The translations under genes and the position numbers were made by a program. This document shows, piece after piece, positions 1-9,179 of a DNA stretch of 25,445 nucleotides. The notes under the pieces are model-generated. The model was given only the letters and a program-made list of their open reading frames with translations. It searched no databases and had not been told where the DNA came from. This DNA comes from Pseudopedobacter sp045629485 (GTDB lineage Bacteria; Bacteroidota; Bacteroidia; Sphingobacteriales; Sphingobacteriaceae). Position 1 is the first letter of the stretch; every line of letters begins with the position of its first letter. The stretch spans positions 1 through 25,445 of the forward strand of contig JAZQRF010000335.1 of assembly GCA_045629485.1 (NCBI GenBank). Reading direction: 5' to 3'.

Positions 1-289
1 TTTCTACGGTAAGGGTGATTGGGTTTTCTTTTGTTCCTTTAGCTTTAAAATTTAATTGCTGATTTGTCCATGCACCACTTTTCAAAACCACTTTATCTCC
101 GGCTACGAGTTTCAATGCTGATAATTCTGCAGCAGATGAAACGGTATAAGCCTTGTTATCAGCAGGGTTTGGAACAGGATTAACTTTTATTAAATCATTA
201 TCAACTTTAGAGGCGCAAGCACCAGTGCTTACTGCTAATAAAAGTATAGATGATAATGCGACATTTTTTAGCGTTTTACTATGAATCAT
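1..289 (-). CDS. PL6-like alginate lyase, N-terminal part (lipoprotein)
   Basis: This is the 5' end of a gene that runs off the left edge; about 96 codons are visible from an ATG at 287-289. The N-terminus is a lipoprotein signal peptide with lipobox TGAC (Cys25). After a short linker comes a sequence (about residues 45-95) typical of the first coils of the chondroitinase-B/PL6 right-handed beta-helix: an 'AAELSALKLVAGDKVVLKSG' opening followed by 'GTKENPITLTVE'. The start of the neighbouring PL6 enzyme has the same layout (SPSDLKKAV...PGDTIFLENKEW...SKPIVIV). Only one base separates its start codon from the stop codon of that gene, so the two are almost certainly co-transcribed. PL6 enzymes cleave alginate or dermatan sulfate by beta-elimination. 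The catalytic residues lie outside the window, so activity cannot be judged. A lipid anchor suggests an outer-membrane location. Confidence 0.8.
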   Translation of the reverse strand, partial: MIHSKTLKNVALSSILLLAVSTGACASKVDNDLIKVNPVPNPADNKAYTVSSAAELSALKLVAGDKVVLKSGAWTNQQLNFKAKGTKENPITLTVE

Positions 290-290
290 T

Positions 291-2621
291 TTAATTGATT
301 TTTGCTCCTAAACTATTCTGGTTAGATGATTTATTGTTCAAAATATTGTTGGTATTTAGATTGAAATTAAATTGGTCTGTTGCTACAAAATCTGGTTTCT
401 CTTTATAAATATTACTACCCAAAACTTTATTATAAAAAGATTCTACCTTACCAGAATTATAAAAATTACAATAATCAACTTTAATATTATCCCATCTAAA
501 CTCCCTAAACTCGATACTTCTTCCTCCTTGTCCGCTATTTACAAAATTGCTGTTGGTAACCGCTGCATGCTGAACTCCGACTAAACGCACCACTGTACCT
601 TGCTCGCGGTTCTCCACTTCGTTAAATGTGCAATGGTCTATAGTTACAAAAGGACCCAAGGTGCTTTCATCATTACCGCCACGGTAAATGTTAATGGCGC
701 TGCCCATGATGTTTGTAAATATCGAATTGGTAATAATGGTATTTTCTACTCCATAAATACCTTTATCTTCTTTCTCCTCTGCCGCATTAACAGCCGTACC
801 CGAAATATTTCTAAACAACGAGTTCCTAATGATTAAGCTATCGGCCAAAGTGCTTTTAGAAGCTTTAAATCCGGCAAAAGTGCTTTCGTTATAATCGTAA
901 AACTCGCAGCCATCTATGGTTAGGTTGTAATGCCTGTTCATAGGTTTATCTGTTGAACGAATCCCTGCTTGCACATTTCCAAAACTCTCATAAGCTCCCT
1001 GGAAAGCAATATTTTTCACAACTAAAGAACCGCCATTTTCAATGGTAATAAAGGCTGGTAAAGTTTTAAAAGATCCATTCACCAAAACCGGCTTACTTTT
1101 TAATGATTTTGAAGCCATGATCATCAGAGGTTTATTAATGATGATCTCTGATGCTAAAGGATAAAAACCTTCATCGGTAAGAACAATGGTATCTCCTTTT
1201 AAAGCTTTTTCTATTTCTTTATTAATGTTATTGATGTTGGTTTTATTAATGTTAATAACAACAGGCTTACGGCTAACCAACACCTCTTTTGGTGTATACC
1301 ATTTGGCTCCAACCTGATTAACGGTAATAAAAGGCAGTTTTTTAATATCTGCGCCATAACCTTTTGCCTGCGAAACGGTGGTTCCGTTCTTTTGAACTGC
1401 TGATGTTTTTACCGATAAAAAGCCCTTATCAGGGATTGCTTTAGAATTTGAGATACCGTTATGAGCTACAATTACGCCTCCGTCATTATTTTCATCATTG
1501 TAAATAAGCGATTCACTGTTTACAATCAAGTTCTTTTTAAAAGTGACGTTTTGCGGAGATAAGGTACGCTCTGCATCCTTACCCGCACCAAAAGTAAGCG
1601 GTGTACAATTTATAAATGTATTGTTCTCTATTTGAGCATCCACCACCTGGTAGTACCTGTTTATTAAAGAATTTGGGACACCATTCATGATAGATAAAGG
1701 CGACCTAAAAGCAGTTCCCTTTAAATCCTTAAAAACATTATTGGTGACTTTATGACCTGGATTTACTAAACGTACTCCGCCAGTAAATGGCTTATTATTC
1801 CCTAAAAACAAATTTTCTGAAACTATATTGTTAGAGCCATGTCTTAAAACCAATCCGCCTTCGCATTCGAAAAAAGTATTTCTGCTGATGTTGTTCTCTC
1901 CGGATTTAATAGAAACTATTTCTACTTCTCCATTACATCTCTCGAAATAATTATTTACAATTTGAGTTCTTGATGGCGTTAAAGAATAACGGGAAACGCC
2001 AATTCTAATGGTTTCGCCTCCGTTAGAGCCAAAACGCTGTCTGCCTTTAAAATAATTATGATCTACGCTGTGATAATTCTGCTGACTTCTTTCGTCATTT
2101 AATTCTGCAATTAGAACAGGACCAGCAGTTAATTTATCTACAAAAGTATTATGATCTACGCGGTTATTCTTCCCCCATAAAACTATCCAGTTTTCGCTTT
2201 GGAAGCGGTTTGGATTACTAAAGTTTTCGATAACAGTTTCTGTTAAACGGCAGTTATTAGCCAGTTTATCGTTATTTAACCTGAATACGATTAAATCTTT
2301 ATCTGCAGCAAAACCATCTTTAAAATGTAAGCCTTTAATTAATAAATGCTCTCCGGCAATTTTCAACGATGATTCTCCGGATATAATAACTTTACCTATA
2401 GTTTGAGGCACAATTACAATTGGTTTAGAGGCAGAACCTTTTCCTTGAACAATTAGTTTAGCATCTTTCCATTCTTTGTTTTCCAGGAATATGGTATCAC
2501 CGGGTTGTGCTTGTTGAACGGCTTTCTTTAAATCTGATGGGCTTGAAACGGTTGTATTTTTAGCAAAGGAAGAGCCTGCTAAAAGCATAAAAGCAAATAG
2601 TATATTTAGGTTTATTGGCAT
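291..2621 (-). CDS. PL6 alginate lyase, two-domain AlyGC-like
   Basis: This is a secreted polysaccharide lyase of family 6, a right-handed parallel beta-helix that cuts alginate by beta-elimination. The reading frame is open up to 2660. I place the start at the internal ATG at 2619-2621 because it directly begins a clean signal peptide (MPINLNILFAFMLLAGSSFA), leaving 776 residues. Numbered from the longer frame, the residues known as catalytic Lys220 and Arg241 and calcium ligands Asn181, Glu213 and Glu215 in AlyGC correspond to Lys252, Arg273, Asn213, Glu245 and Glu247. The spacing is identical, in the segments GEVEIVSIKS and LVLRHGS. The length matches the two-domain PL6 layout: the second beta-helix domain starts near residue 470 after a linker and repeats the 'KALKGDTIVL' opening. 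It follows the susC/D cluster after a hairpin terminator and is joined to a second PL6-like gene. Whether it prefers G or MG blocks cannot be read from sequence. Confidence 0.92.
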   Translation of the reverse strand: MPINLNILFAFMLLAGSSFAKNTTVSSPSDLKKAVQQAQPGDTIFLENKEWKDAKLIVQGKGSASKPIVIVPQTIGKVIISGESSLKIAGEHLLIKGLHFKDGFAADKDLIVFRLNNDKLANNCRLTETVIENFSNPNRFQSENWIVLWGKNNRVDHNTFVDKLTAGPVLIAELNDERSQQNYHSVDHNYFKGRQRFGSNGGETIRIGVSRYSLTPSRTQIVNNYFERCNGEVEIVSIKSGENNISRNTFFECEGGLVLRHGSNNIVSENLFLGNNKPFTGGVRLVNPGHKVTNNVFKDLKGTAFRSPLSIMNGVPNSLINRYYQVVDAQIENNTFINCTPLTFGAGKDAERTLSPQNVTFKKNLIVNSESLIYNDENNDGGVIVAHNGISNSKAIPDKGFLSVKTSAVQKNGTTVSQAKGYGADIKKLPFITVNQVGAKWYTPKEVLVSRKPVVININKTNINNINKEIEKALKGDTIVLTDEGFYPLASEIIINKPLMIMASKSLKSKPVLVNGSFKTLPAFITIENGGSLVVKNIAFQGAYESFGNVQAGIRSTDKPMNRHYNLTIDGCEFYDYNESTFAGFKASKSTLADSLIIRNSLFRNISGTAVNAAEEKEDKGIYGVENTIITNSIFTNIMGSAINIYRGGNDESTLGPFVTIDHCTFNEVENREQGTVVRLVGVQHAAVTNSNFVNSGQGGRSIEFREFRWDNIKVDYCNFYNSGKVESFYNKVLGSNIYKEKPDFVATDQFNFNLNTNNILNNKSSNQNSLGAKIN

Positions 2622-2696
2622 TGTACTTGAATTTTGCTGTCTATCAAAAATTGGAAACAATTAACAGTAATTGGATAAATTAAAATATATTGTAAT

Positions 2697-2731
2697 AAAA
2701 ATTCACGAAGACTTTATGTGCCTTCGTGAAT
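2697..2731 (-). terminator. Intrinsic terminator after the SusCD/lipoprotein genes
   Basis: A perfect 10-bp inverted repeat, ATTCACGAAG at 2701-2710 and CTTCGTGAAT at 2722-2731, encloses an 11-base loop. Read on the minus strand it is followed by TTTTTATT. It starts about 22 bases beyond the stop codon of the surface lipoprotein gene. It probably ends or attenuates the susC-susD-lipoprotein transcript before the PL6 genes. I see no clear TAnnTTTG box between the hairpin and the PL6 start, so partial read-through is also plausible. Confidence 0.7.
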
Positions 2732-2753
2732 GTCAATTTTGAAAAAACTATTA

Positions 2754-4022
2754 TTAATTCTCTACGAGAATATCCATCGTAATGGTGGTATTTGGACCAT
2801 CAGCGGTAACAGATTTGATTTTTAACAATGCATTTTTAGGAGTACTTCCTGGAATTAATAACCAAATTAAACTACGTGTAGTTAAATCAAAATTGGTTGA
2901 TGTCGCATGATTAAATGTTGCAGTATTAGCTGACGGTAAAGAAGCTCCAGCAAATATGCCTGCCATACTCATATCTGTGATAGAGTTATTTGCATACGCA
3001 TCAATTACTCTTTTTTGAGCAGTATTTCCTGGATCCAAAATTCTAAGTTTTGTAGCTTTTAAAGTTTCGCCTGGTTGTAATGCCCAAGGTATATCATTAC
3101 ATCTGTAATTACTTACAATATTACCAGCATTACCTGATGCATATATTTGTACTACACCACCGCTATTTACATAAAGAATAATGTCAGATTCTACGCCTCT
3201 GGTAGGTAAATCACAAGCTCCTAAAAGAGTCCCTGTTTGTGCGATGAAAGCATTTCCTGTTTCAAATCCTTGCGCATTTAAAATCACATTTTCATACTTT
3301 TTAAATGGCCCGGTTACTGCGGTAGCTTCTACATTAATTAGCTTTTGGGCAGTATAACCTTCATCATCTGTTAATATTACACGAATTTGTTTTACTCCGG
3401 TTCTTAAAGTGTACTCATAAGAAAGATTATAACTTGTACCTGTAAGAGCCTCTACTGTATGGATGGTTTTAAAGGTAACTTCTGCATCATCCTGAATTTC
3501 AATTTTCTGCAAACCATTATCTGATTTTGCTACTCCAGTGATGGTAATTTTATTATTTTCTGCAATTAGCTTATCAGCTAAACCACTTAAAGATGGAACA
3601 GCAGGAGTATAAGAAGAAACGTTTATTATATGTTCGTTGCCAGAATTGTTTAAACCTCTAATCATTAGTTTAATTCCGGTGACGTCAAACATAATTGCTC
3701 TTATAAAAGATGTTGCTTCTATTTTATAAGTAAGGTCTTTTGGATTATCTTCCTCACCAGGTATATATATATGCACCACAGAATCTGCTTTACCTGTTCT
3801 TAATAAATAAGCATAAATTGATTTCACACCATCCTGAGATTTAACATTTATATTAATATCTCCGTCATCTACAAATTGCTTTGTAGCTGTATTAAAGACA
3901 TAATCTTTAGCTTCAACCTCCGCATTACCAGAGTTTTTACCGAAAGTTTTTTCATCTTTTTCACAAGCAGTAAATATTACCATGCTTAGTAAAAAGAGAG
4001 TTAGTATTCTTAGACTTTTCAT
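2754..4022 (-). CDS. PUL surface lipoprotein, putative glycan-binding protein (SusE/SGBP position)
   Basis: The product has 422 residues. A lipoprotein signal peptide ends at Cys20 (FTAC) and is followed by EKDE, an acidic/Lys pattern that in Bacteroidota marks export to the cell surface. The rest is predicted to be beta-rich: two Ig-like segments at about 150-235 ('DNGLQKIEIQDD', 'GVKQIRVILTDDEGY') and a C-terminal domain of about 180 residues with no catalytic motif that I recognise. It lies 18 bases downstream of the susD stop and is the third gene of the cluster. This is the position where surface glycan-binding proteins such as SusE are encoded. Its likely job is to hold alginate at the surface for the lyases and SusCD, but this rests on position and lipidation rather than on sequence recognition. 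Confidence 0.72.
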   Translation of the reverse strand: MKSLRILTLFLLSMVIFTACEKDEKTFGKNSGNAEVEAKDYVFNTATKQFVDDGDININVKSQDGVKSIYAYLLRTGKADSVVHIYIPGEEDNPKDLTYKIEATSFIRAIMFDVTGIKLMIRGLNNSGNEHIINVSSYTPAVPSLSGLADKLIAENNKITITGVAKSDNGLQKIEIQDDAEVTFKTIHTVEALTGTSYNLSYEYTLRTGVKQIRVILTDDEGYTAQKLINVEATAVTGPFKKYENVILNAQGFETGNAFIAQTGTLLGACDLPTRGVESDIILYVNSGGVVQIYASGNAGNIVSNYRCNDIPWALQPGETLKATKLRILDPGNTAQKRVIDAYANNSITDMSMAGIFAGASLPSANTATFNHATSTNFDLTTRSLIWLLIPGSTPKNALLKIKSVTADGPNTTITMDILVEN

Positions 4023-4040
4023 ATCTATTACTATTTAATA

Positions 4041-5627
4041 TTAATAACCTGGATTTTGACCAATATCTATCTGATCGTTAGTATCACGTTCTTTTTGAGG
4101 AATTGGCAATAACAATCTTTCTTCTGTAACTCTAGCCTGCAATTGCGGTAAAGTAGTTGGCTCTTGCAACCTGCTGTAATGATCATCAAATTCTTCTGCG
4201 AAATGATTTCTAATGATATCTACTGCTTTACCAGCTCGCATGATATCGAAATATCTATGATTTTCGAAAGCCAGCTCTATCCTTCTCTCTAATAACAAAG
4301 CATCTTCAAATGTGGTTGCAGTAATAGCGTATGGCCCTGTATCTGGGTATTTGTAAAACCTTGTTAAGAAATCTGTATTTACACCATAATCTAAAGCTCC
4401 TGCCCTAGCTCTAACATCATTAATTAAACCAACGGCCTCACTACCAAAACCTAAAGCTTCTGCTTTCATTAATAAAACATCAGCATATCTAATTACAGGA
4501 AAATCATTCTCAGCATCTAATGCTAATACTACTTGAGAGATAAACTTTTTTACATAAGGAACATTTGTATTGGCATTTGGCGTGTACTCTCCTAAAGTTG
4601 TAGTTTTTCTATTATCGCCAACTTTATAAACTGTTCTAAACTCTTCGGTTGGATAGTTTAATCCATTAGAGCCATTATTTACTACAGCATTACCGCTACC
4701 TAACGGAGCAAACTGATTTGCAAACGGAGATCCTAAGTTAAAGCCACCTGCTCTATATCTTACGGCAAATAAAATTTCTCTATTCATTTCATTACTGATA
4801 GAGAAAACATCTGCATAAGAATTTAGCATACCATAGCCACTAGTTGTAATAATTTGATCTAATAATGGCAATGCATTATTTGCCTCACCAATAGTTAAGT
4901 AAACTTTAGCTAATAATGCTTTTGCAGACCAAACATTCGCTCTTCCTAAATCTGCTGAAGGAATTCCTGAAAATGGTGTATTAGCTAAAACTTGATTAGC
5001 CTTTGATAAATCAGCTTTAATAAAAGCATATAACTCTGAAATAGAACTTCTTGGTTGCTGTTTAGCCAGTTTAGGATCTACCGGTTCTGTTACTAAAAAT
5101 ACACTTCCAAAAAGTCTTACTAAATTGAAATAGTGATAAGCCCTCAGAAATAATGCTTCTCCTAAAATCTTATTTTTCTGAGCTTCTGTAAGAGTTGCAG
5201 TACCAGCGGCCACCACGATTTCACCATTTTCATATTTAGCCCCAACACTTCTTAAAACATAGTTAATAGCTCTAATATTTTTGTAAGTTGACAACCAATG
5301 GTCGTAAACACGCTCGTGAAATGGATTTAAAGCAAACATATCTAAAGTGTTTAACTCTAAATTGGCTACCGCAGAACTGTTTGGCACACCTTGCTTAGTG
5401 TTATCACTTCTTAACTCAGTAAACATCCATTCTCTTAATAATGCAGCATGTAAGCCATTGTAGCAACCTGTTAAAGCACTATTTACCTCACTAAAATTTT
5501 TGTAATATGCTTCTGCACCAACGTTAGAAATTGGTTCTAAATCAATGGTCTTCTTACAAGATGTTATAGAGAATGCAACTGTCATTACAATTGCTACTAA
5601 ACTTTTATTATTTATAATATTTTTCAT
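4041..5627 (-). CDS. SusD/RagB-family outer-membrane lipoprotein
   Basis: This is a SusD-type glycan-binding lid of a SusCD importer, of 528 residues, usual for the family. A lipoprotein signal ends at Cys24 (ITSC) followed by KKTIDLEP, a typical SusD beginning. Family marks include 'LTGCYNGLHAAL', the TPR-like 'KILGEALFLRAYHYFNLVRLFGSV' region near residues 155-180, 'AKALLAKVYLTIGE' near 235, 'VIRYADVLLMKAEAL' near 375 and 'ALLLERRIELAFENHRYFDIMRAGKA' near 440. The protein closes over the extracellular face of its SusC partner and captures oligosaccharides. The gene begins 11 bases after the susC stop codon and is certainly in the same operon. The lyase content of the locus points to alginate oligosaccharides as ligand; the sequence alone does not. 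Confidence 0.96.
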   Translation of the reverse strand: MKNIINNKSLVAIVMTVAFSITSCKKTIDLEPISNVGAEAYYKNFSEVNSALTGCYNGLHAALLREWMFTELRSDNTKQGVPNSSAVANLELNTLDMFALNPFHERVYDHWLSTYKNIRAINYVLRSVGAKYENGEIVVAAGTATLTEAQKNKILGEALFLRAYHYFNLVRLFGSVFLVTEPVDPKLAKQQPRSSISELYAFIKADLSKANQVLANTPFSGIPSADLGRANVWSAKALLAKVYLTIGEANNALPLLDQIITTSGYGMLNSYADVFSISNEMNREILFAVRYRAGGFNLGSPFANQFAPLGSGNAVVNNGSNGLNYPTEEFRTVYKVGDNRKTTTLGEYTPNANTNVPYVKKFISQVVLALDAENDFPVIRYADVLLMKAEALGFGSEAVGLINDVRARAGALDYGVNTDFLTRFYKYPDTGPYAITATTFEDALLLERRIELAFENHRYFDIMRAGKAVDIIRNHFAEEFDDHYSRLQEPTTLPQLQARVTEERLLLPIPQKERDTNDQIDIGQNPGY

Positions 5628-5638
5628 TTTGATACAGA

Positions 5639-8600
5639 TTAGAAGTTAATATCTAAACCTAATGTAAATGTTCTCATTAGTGGGAAAGCCCCTCTTTGGT
5701 AACCAGAGATAAGTGGAGACTGATAAGGGCCACTGGTTACTCTGGCCTCTGGGTTAATACCTCTGTAATTACTTCCCATAAAGTATAATAAGTTATCTGC
5801 CGCAGCATAAGCTCTTAGAGAACTCACGCCTAATTTGCTAAGTGTTTTTTTAGGAATAGTATATCCTAATATCACGTTACGTAAAGAGATATAAGATGCG
5901 TCTTCTAAAACATAATCACTCACCATCCATTGAGCTTGACCTATAGTGAAATATGGTGTTTTTCCGTCTCCCGGGTACATATCACTTAACCAGCGATTCT
6001 CGGTATTATAATTTTTATTGAATCTTTTTGCTTCGTTATAGTTAGCATCACCATTGACAATTTTACCACCTTGCGAACCTTGTAAAAGAACACTTAAATC
6101 GAATCCTTTATACTTGAAGTTATTTGAAATGCCCCAAATAAAATCAGGAAATGGATCTCCTAAAGGAACTCTATCGTTCACGTCAATTCTATTATCACCA
6201 TTTACATCGAAGAATTTCAATCCTCCTGGCAAGAAATAATCTGCTATTGCTGATGTTAAACCGCCAGCCTGAGCTTCTGCAACTTGAGCTGAAGAAAGCC
6301 AAATTCCATCATTTTTATATCCAAAAAACTGGATTGATGGCTGACCCACAATGGCTGCATACATTTCATTTCTTTCACCATAATTATATTGAAAAGGTTC
6401 GCCGCCTAATTCCAGAAGCTTATTTTTATTTCTAGCAAAATTTAATGCGGTAGTCCATTCGAAATTACGAGACTTGATATTGTTAGAACTAAACTCTAAC
6501 TCTATACCTCTGTTACTTACTTTACCTACGTTATTAATGTATTCGTTTGAACCACTAAAAGACATGGTGGCCTGATTGAATAATAATCTATCGGTAACAG
6601 AATAGTAGTACTCTGCAGAAAGGTTAAAACGATTCTTAAAAAATCCTAGATCTAAACCTGTGTTTGATTCAAAAGTACGCTCCCAGGTTATATTCGGATT
6701 ACCTAATACATCAGAATTTGGAGATAAACCTAAATTAACCGACCCAACATTTCCTCCAAAAGTGTAATTAGATGGATATAGTAAATCCTGATAAGAAAAA
6801 CTTGCTATTTTATTGTTCCCTGTGGCACCGTAACTGCTTCTGATTTTTAGGTTAGACAACCAATTAATATCATTCATAAAAGGTTCGCTTATGATATTCC
6901 ATCCTGCTGAAACTGATGGGAAGAAGCCCCATTTATTTCCTCTGGCAAAATTAGAACTACCATCTGTTCTAAAACTTGCAGCCAACATATATTTACTCTT
7001 ATAATCGTAAGTAATTCTTCCTAAATAAGAAACAAGCCCTAACTGATCTTTTAAGGTAAATGTTCTGCTTTGATCTATTTGTCCTGCCTGGTTTATAGTT
7101 TGAAATGTTTCTGTAGGGAAATCTAACCCGGTAATACTGGAATTATCTATCCATGTTTGTTGTACCGTATAGCCTAACAAACCAGTGAAATTATGGTTGC
7201 TTTTGCTAAAACTATAGTTTAAAGTGTTTTCCCATAATAAATCTTTAAAGTGTCTACCTGTGATAATAGCCTGGTTAACCGCTCCGTCTTGCTTTGCGTT
7301 ACTTAGGGTAAATGTATTTTCTTCCTGGTAGTTATAATATCCACCAATTGATGTTTTGAAAACCAATTTTGGAGCTATTTCGTAAGATAAATCTCCGGAT
7401 GCTAAAATCCTGTAAGCGTCTCTATTTCTGGTTTCTCTGTCGGCAATTGAAATTGGGGAGTTGTTGTTGGTGTTCCACACATTACCTCCGGCATATGTTG
7501 GTACAAAAGTACCATCTGGCATGTAACCAGCATAATTTAAATTATTAAAATGACGAGCTTGAGCATAATCTCCGGGCTGAATATTAGCCCATTGAGGATT
7601 TTGTCTTACAAATGCTGCTGTAAATTCATTATGAACCGTTGGCACATAAGAATACCATCTGTAATAATCTGTGTAATTCACAGTAGGGCGGCCCGTTTTA
7701 ATATAAGTAGGATTGAAGTTCACACTAAACTTCAACTTCTTACTTAAATTACCATCAACTTTAGTTTTAAAGGTGATACGGTCATTATCGCTGTATTTCA
7801 TAATGCCTTCATCTTTTTGCAAGCTTCCGGAAACGTAATACTTTAAATCTTTTTTACCGCCCGATACTCCTAACTGAATATTATAAATAGCCGCAGAGTT
7901 ATTTAAACCGACTTTTTGCCAATCTGTTGGTCCATCCGCAATTTGATTTTCTATAATATATGCCGCTCTTTCTTGCGGAGTTATACGGTTTGCATTACCA
8001 GTTACCCCAGGATCTGTGGCTCTAATTGCAGCTTCCCTGTATAACTTCTCAGCATATTCTGTAAAGTTCATTAATGGATGCAATGCTATCGCATTTCTTG
8101 TTCCGTAGTATGTCTTAACATTAAATCTAGGTTTATCTGGCGTACCCGATTTTGTAGTGATTAATATAACACCATTGGCAGCCCTTGACCCATAAATTGA
8201 AGCTGATGCCGCATCCTTTAATACCTCAATAGATTCCACATCCTGAGGATTCACGAAAGACATCCCATCTGGTACAGGGTAACCATCCACTACTACTAAT
8301 GGCGAAGAGTCTGCACTAATAGAATTAAAACCTCTCACCCGAATTACAGGCTCAGATCCTACTTCAGAAGAAACGTTTTGTACCGTTACCCCTGCTATTT
8401 TACCTATTAAAGCGTTATCTAACCTTGATGTTGGAATTTCATCCAAATTCTTATTTTCAAGTTTACTAACTGCCGAGGTTACTGCCGATTTTTTTAGACT
8501 TCCGTAGCCTACCACTATTACTTCATCCATGGCGCTGATCTCCTCTTCTAAAGTAACATCAACAGTTCCGGCAGCATTAATACCCTTTGCAAAAGGTTTA

Positions 8601-8851
8601 AAACCCAAATAACTAAAGACAAGGATTTTACCATTTTCTACAGAAATAGCGTACTCCCCATTTGCTCCTGTCAGGGTCCCCTGGTTGGTGTCTTTTATTT
8701 TTACCGAAACACCGGGCAGCACTTCCCCTCTAGAAGATTTAACCACTCCTTGTACTTTTAATTTTGTTTGTGCGGTTGCATTATTAAAGGAAAATAATAA
8801 ACACGAACCAAAGACAAATAAAACGCTGTGAACGTAAATTCTAAATCTCAT
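5639..8851 (-). CDS. SusC/RagA-family TonB-dependent outer-membrane transporter
   Basis: This is an outer-membrane importer of 1070 residues powered by TonB. In order: a signal peptide (to about residue 27), a carboxypeptidase-regulatory-like domain (about 31-102, with 'GVVKSSRGEVLPGVSVKIK'), a TonB-box-like stretch MDEVIVVGYG (108-117), the plug domain (about 118-236, with 'IRVRGFNSIS' and 'VLKDAASASIYGSRAANGVI') and a beta-barrel ending in the aromatic C-terminus LGLDINF. The gene opens unit C, with susD 11 bases downstream. Its promoter carries a double TTGGTnnACCAA operator over the -7 region, so it is probably repressed by the GntR protein encoded at 19857-20603. The presumed cargo is alginate oligosaccharide. 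There is no N-terminal anti-sigma-interaction (STN) domain, consistent with control by DNA-binding regulators rather than an ECF sigma factor. Confidence 0.97.
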   Translation of the reverse strand: MRFRIYVHSVLFVFGSCLLFSFNNATAQTKLKVQGVVKSSRGEVLPGVSVKIKDTNQGTLTGANGEYAISVENGKILVFSYLGFKPFAKGINAAGTVDVTLEEEISAMDEVIVVGYGSLKKSAVTSAVSKLENKNLDEIPTSRLDNALIGKIAGVTVQNVSSEVGSEPVIRVRGFNSISADSSPLVVVDGYPVPDGMSFVNPQDVESIEVLKDAASASIYGSRAANGVILITTKSGTPDKPRFNVKTYYGTRNAIALHPLMNFTEYAEKLYREAAIRATDPGVTGNANRITPQERAAYIIENQIADGPTDWQKVGLNNSAAIYNIQLGVSGGKKDLKYYVSGSLQKDEGIMKYSDNDRITFKTKVDGNLSKKLKFSVNFNPTYIKTGRPTVNYTDYYRWYSYVPTVHNEFTAAFVRQNPQWANIQPGDYAQARHFNNLNYAGYMPDGTFVPTYAGGNVWNTNNNSPISIADRETRNRDAYRILASGDLSYEIAPKLVFKTSIGGYYNYQEENTFTLSNAKQDGAVNQAIITGRHFKDLLWENTLNYSFSKSNHNFTGLLGYTVQQTWIDNSSITGLDFPTETFQTINQAGQIDQSRTFTLKDQLGLVSYLGRITYDYKSKYMLAASFRTDGSSNFARGNKWGFFPSVSAGWNIISEPFMNDINWLSNLKIRSSYGATGNNKIASFSYQDLLYPSNYTFGGNVGSVNLGLSPNSDVLGNPNITWERTFESNTGLDLGFFKNRFNLSAEYYYSVTDRLLFNQATMSFSGSNEYINNVGKVSNRGIELEFSSNNIKSRNFEWTTALNFARNKNKLLELGGEPFQYNYGERNEMYAAIVGQPSIQFFGYKNDGIWLSSAQVAEAQAGGLTSAIADYFLPGGLKFFDVNGDNRIDVNDRVPLGDPFPDFIWGISNNFKYKGFDLSVLLQGSQGGKIVNGDANYNEAKRFNKNYNTENRWLSDMYPGDGKTPYFTIGQAQWMVSDYVLEDASYISLRNVILGYTIPKKTLSKLGVSSLRAYAAADNLLYFMGSNYRGINPEARVTSGPYQSPLISGYQRGAFPLMRTFTLGLDINF

Positions 8852-8884
8852 AATTAATTTAGGTTATAAGTATAAATTGGTAAC

Positions 8885-8907
8885 TTGAATAGTTTTCGCT
8901 ATTTCAA
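8885..8907 (-). other. Possible hairpin in the susC leader
   Basis: TTGAATAG (8885-8892) and CTATTTCAA (8899-8907) can pair as an 8-bp stem with one bulged base and a TTTTCG loop. It lies in the 5' untranslated region between the operator and the susC start, about 34 bases before the ATG. It could stabilise the mRNA or tune translation, but it is short and could be chance. Confidence 0.3.
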
Positions 8908-8909
8908 AA

Positions 8910-8936
8910 TTGGTTTACCAAAAATTGGTAAACCAA
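8910..8936. promoter_or_regulatory. Double GntR operator at the susC promoter
   Basis: TTGGTTTACCAA (8910-8921) and its exact reverse complement TTGGTAAACCAA (8925-8936) are separated by three bases, giving a 12-3-12 inverted repeat. Each half is also a near-palindrome with TTGGT/ACCAA arms. The core TGGTnnACCA resembles the operator pattern known for FadR-type GntR regulators. The upstream half overlaps the -7 box and the other covers the likely transcription start, as expected for repression. The same motif occurs at 20621-20648 and 25207-25261. Confidence 0.85.
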
Positions 8937-8964
8937 ATATATATAATATATATTCTAGTTCAAA
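8934..8964 (-). promoter_or_regulatory. Bacteroidota-type promoter of susC
   Basis: On the minus strand, TTTG (8964-8961) is followed after 19 bases by TATATTTG (8941-8934). This matches the Bacteroidota -33 TTTG and -7 TAnnTTTG boxes at their normal spacing. The predicted start of transcription is near 8925-8928, leaving a leader of about 75 bases. Confidence 0.75.
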
Positions 8965-9179
8965 ATTATTTTTGAGGATTTATACCGGTATTATTAATAG
9001 CACTTCATTAATAAATAACAGCATTTTATTATCCCTAATTGGCTTAGACCAAGCTAAATCAAATGGTAAAATACGGGGAGGATTTTTTTAAAAGAATAGG
9101 GTGCTTTTTTTAAAACCTGTATTTAAACTGCGATGAGGGACGATTTCGAATTTATTAAAAGGAATTTGGATAATGAAAT
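8965..9179. other. Intergenic DNA between the hybrid regulator gene and the susC promoter
   Basis: These about 215 bases follow the stop codon of the hybrid regulator gene and precede the susC promoter. I see no convincing gene, no GC-rich hairpin and no direct repeat. The part next to the regulator gene has runs of T or A (9076-9086, 9106-9114) but no stem in front of them, so how the upstream transcript ends is unclear. A binding site for the hybrid regulator would be expected here, upstream of -33, but I cannot identify one. Confidence 0.6.

Noticed and set aside
2622..2660. Extension of the PL6 gene to the upstream ATG at 2658-2660
   Set aside because: The extra 13 residues (MFPIFDRQQNSST) are polar and would precede a complete signal peptide beginning at the internal ATG at 2619-2621, which is the better start.
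7550..7747. Plus-strand open frame of 65 codons within susC
   Set aside because: It is antisense to the beta-barrel region of a continuous SusC gene, with no support from signal peptide, domain or promoter.
8885..9091. Plus-strand open frame of 68 codons between the HTCS gene and susC
   Set aside because: It covers the minus-strand susC promoter, operator and leader hairpin, has no signal or recognisable domain, and would be the only plus-strand gene of the window. It is an A/T-rich chance frame.
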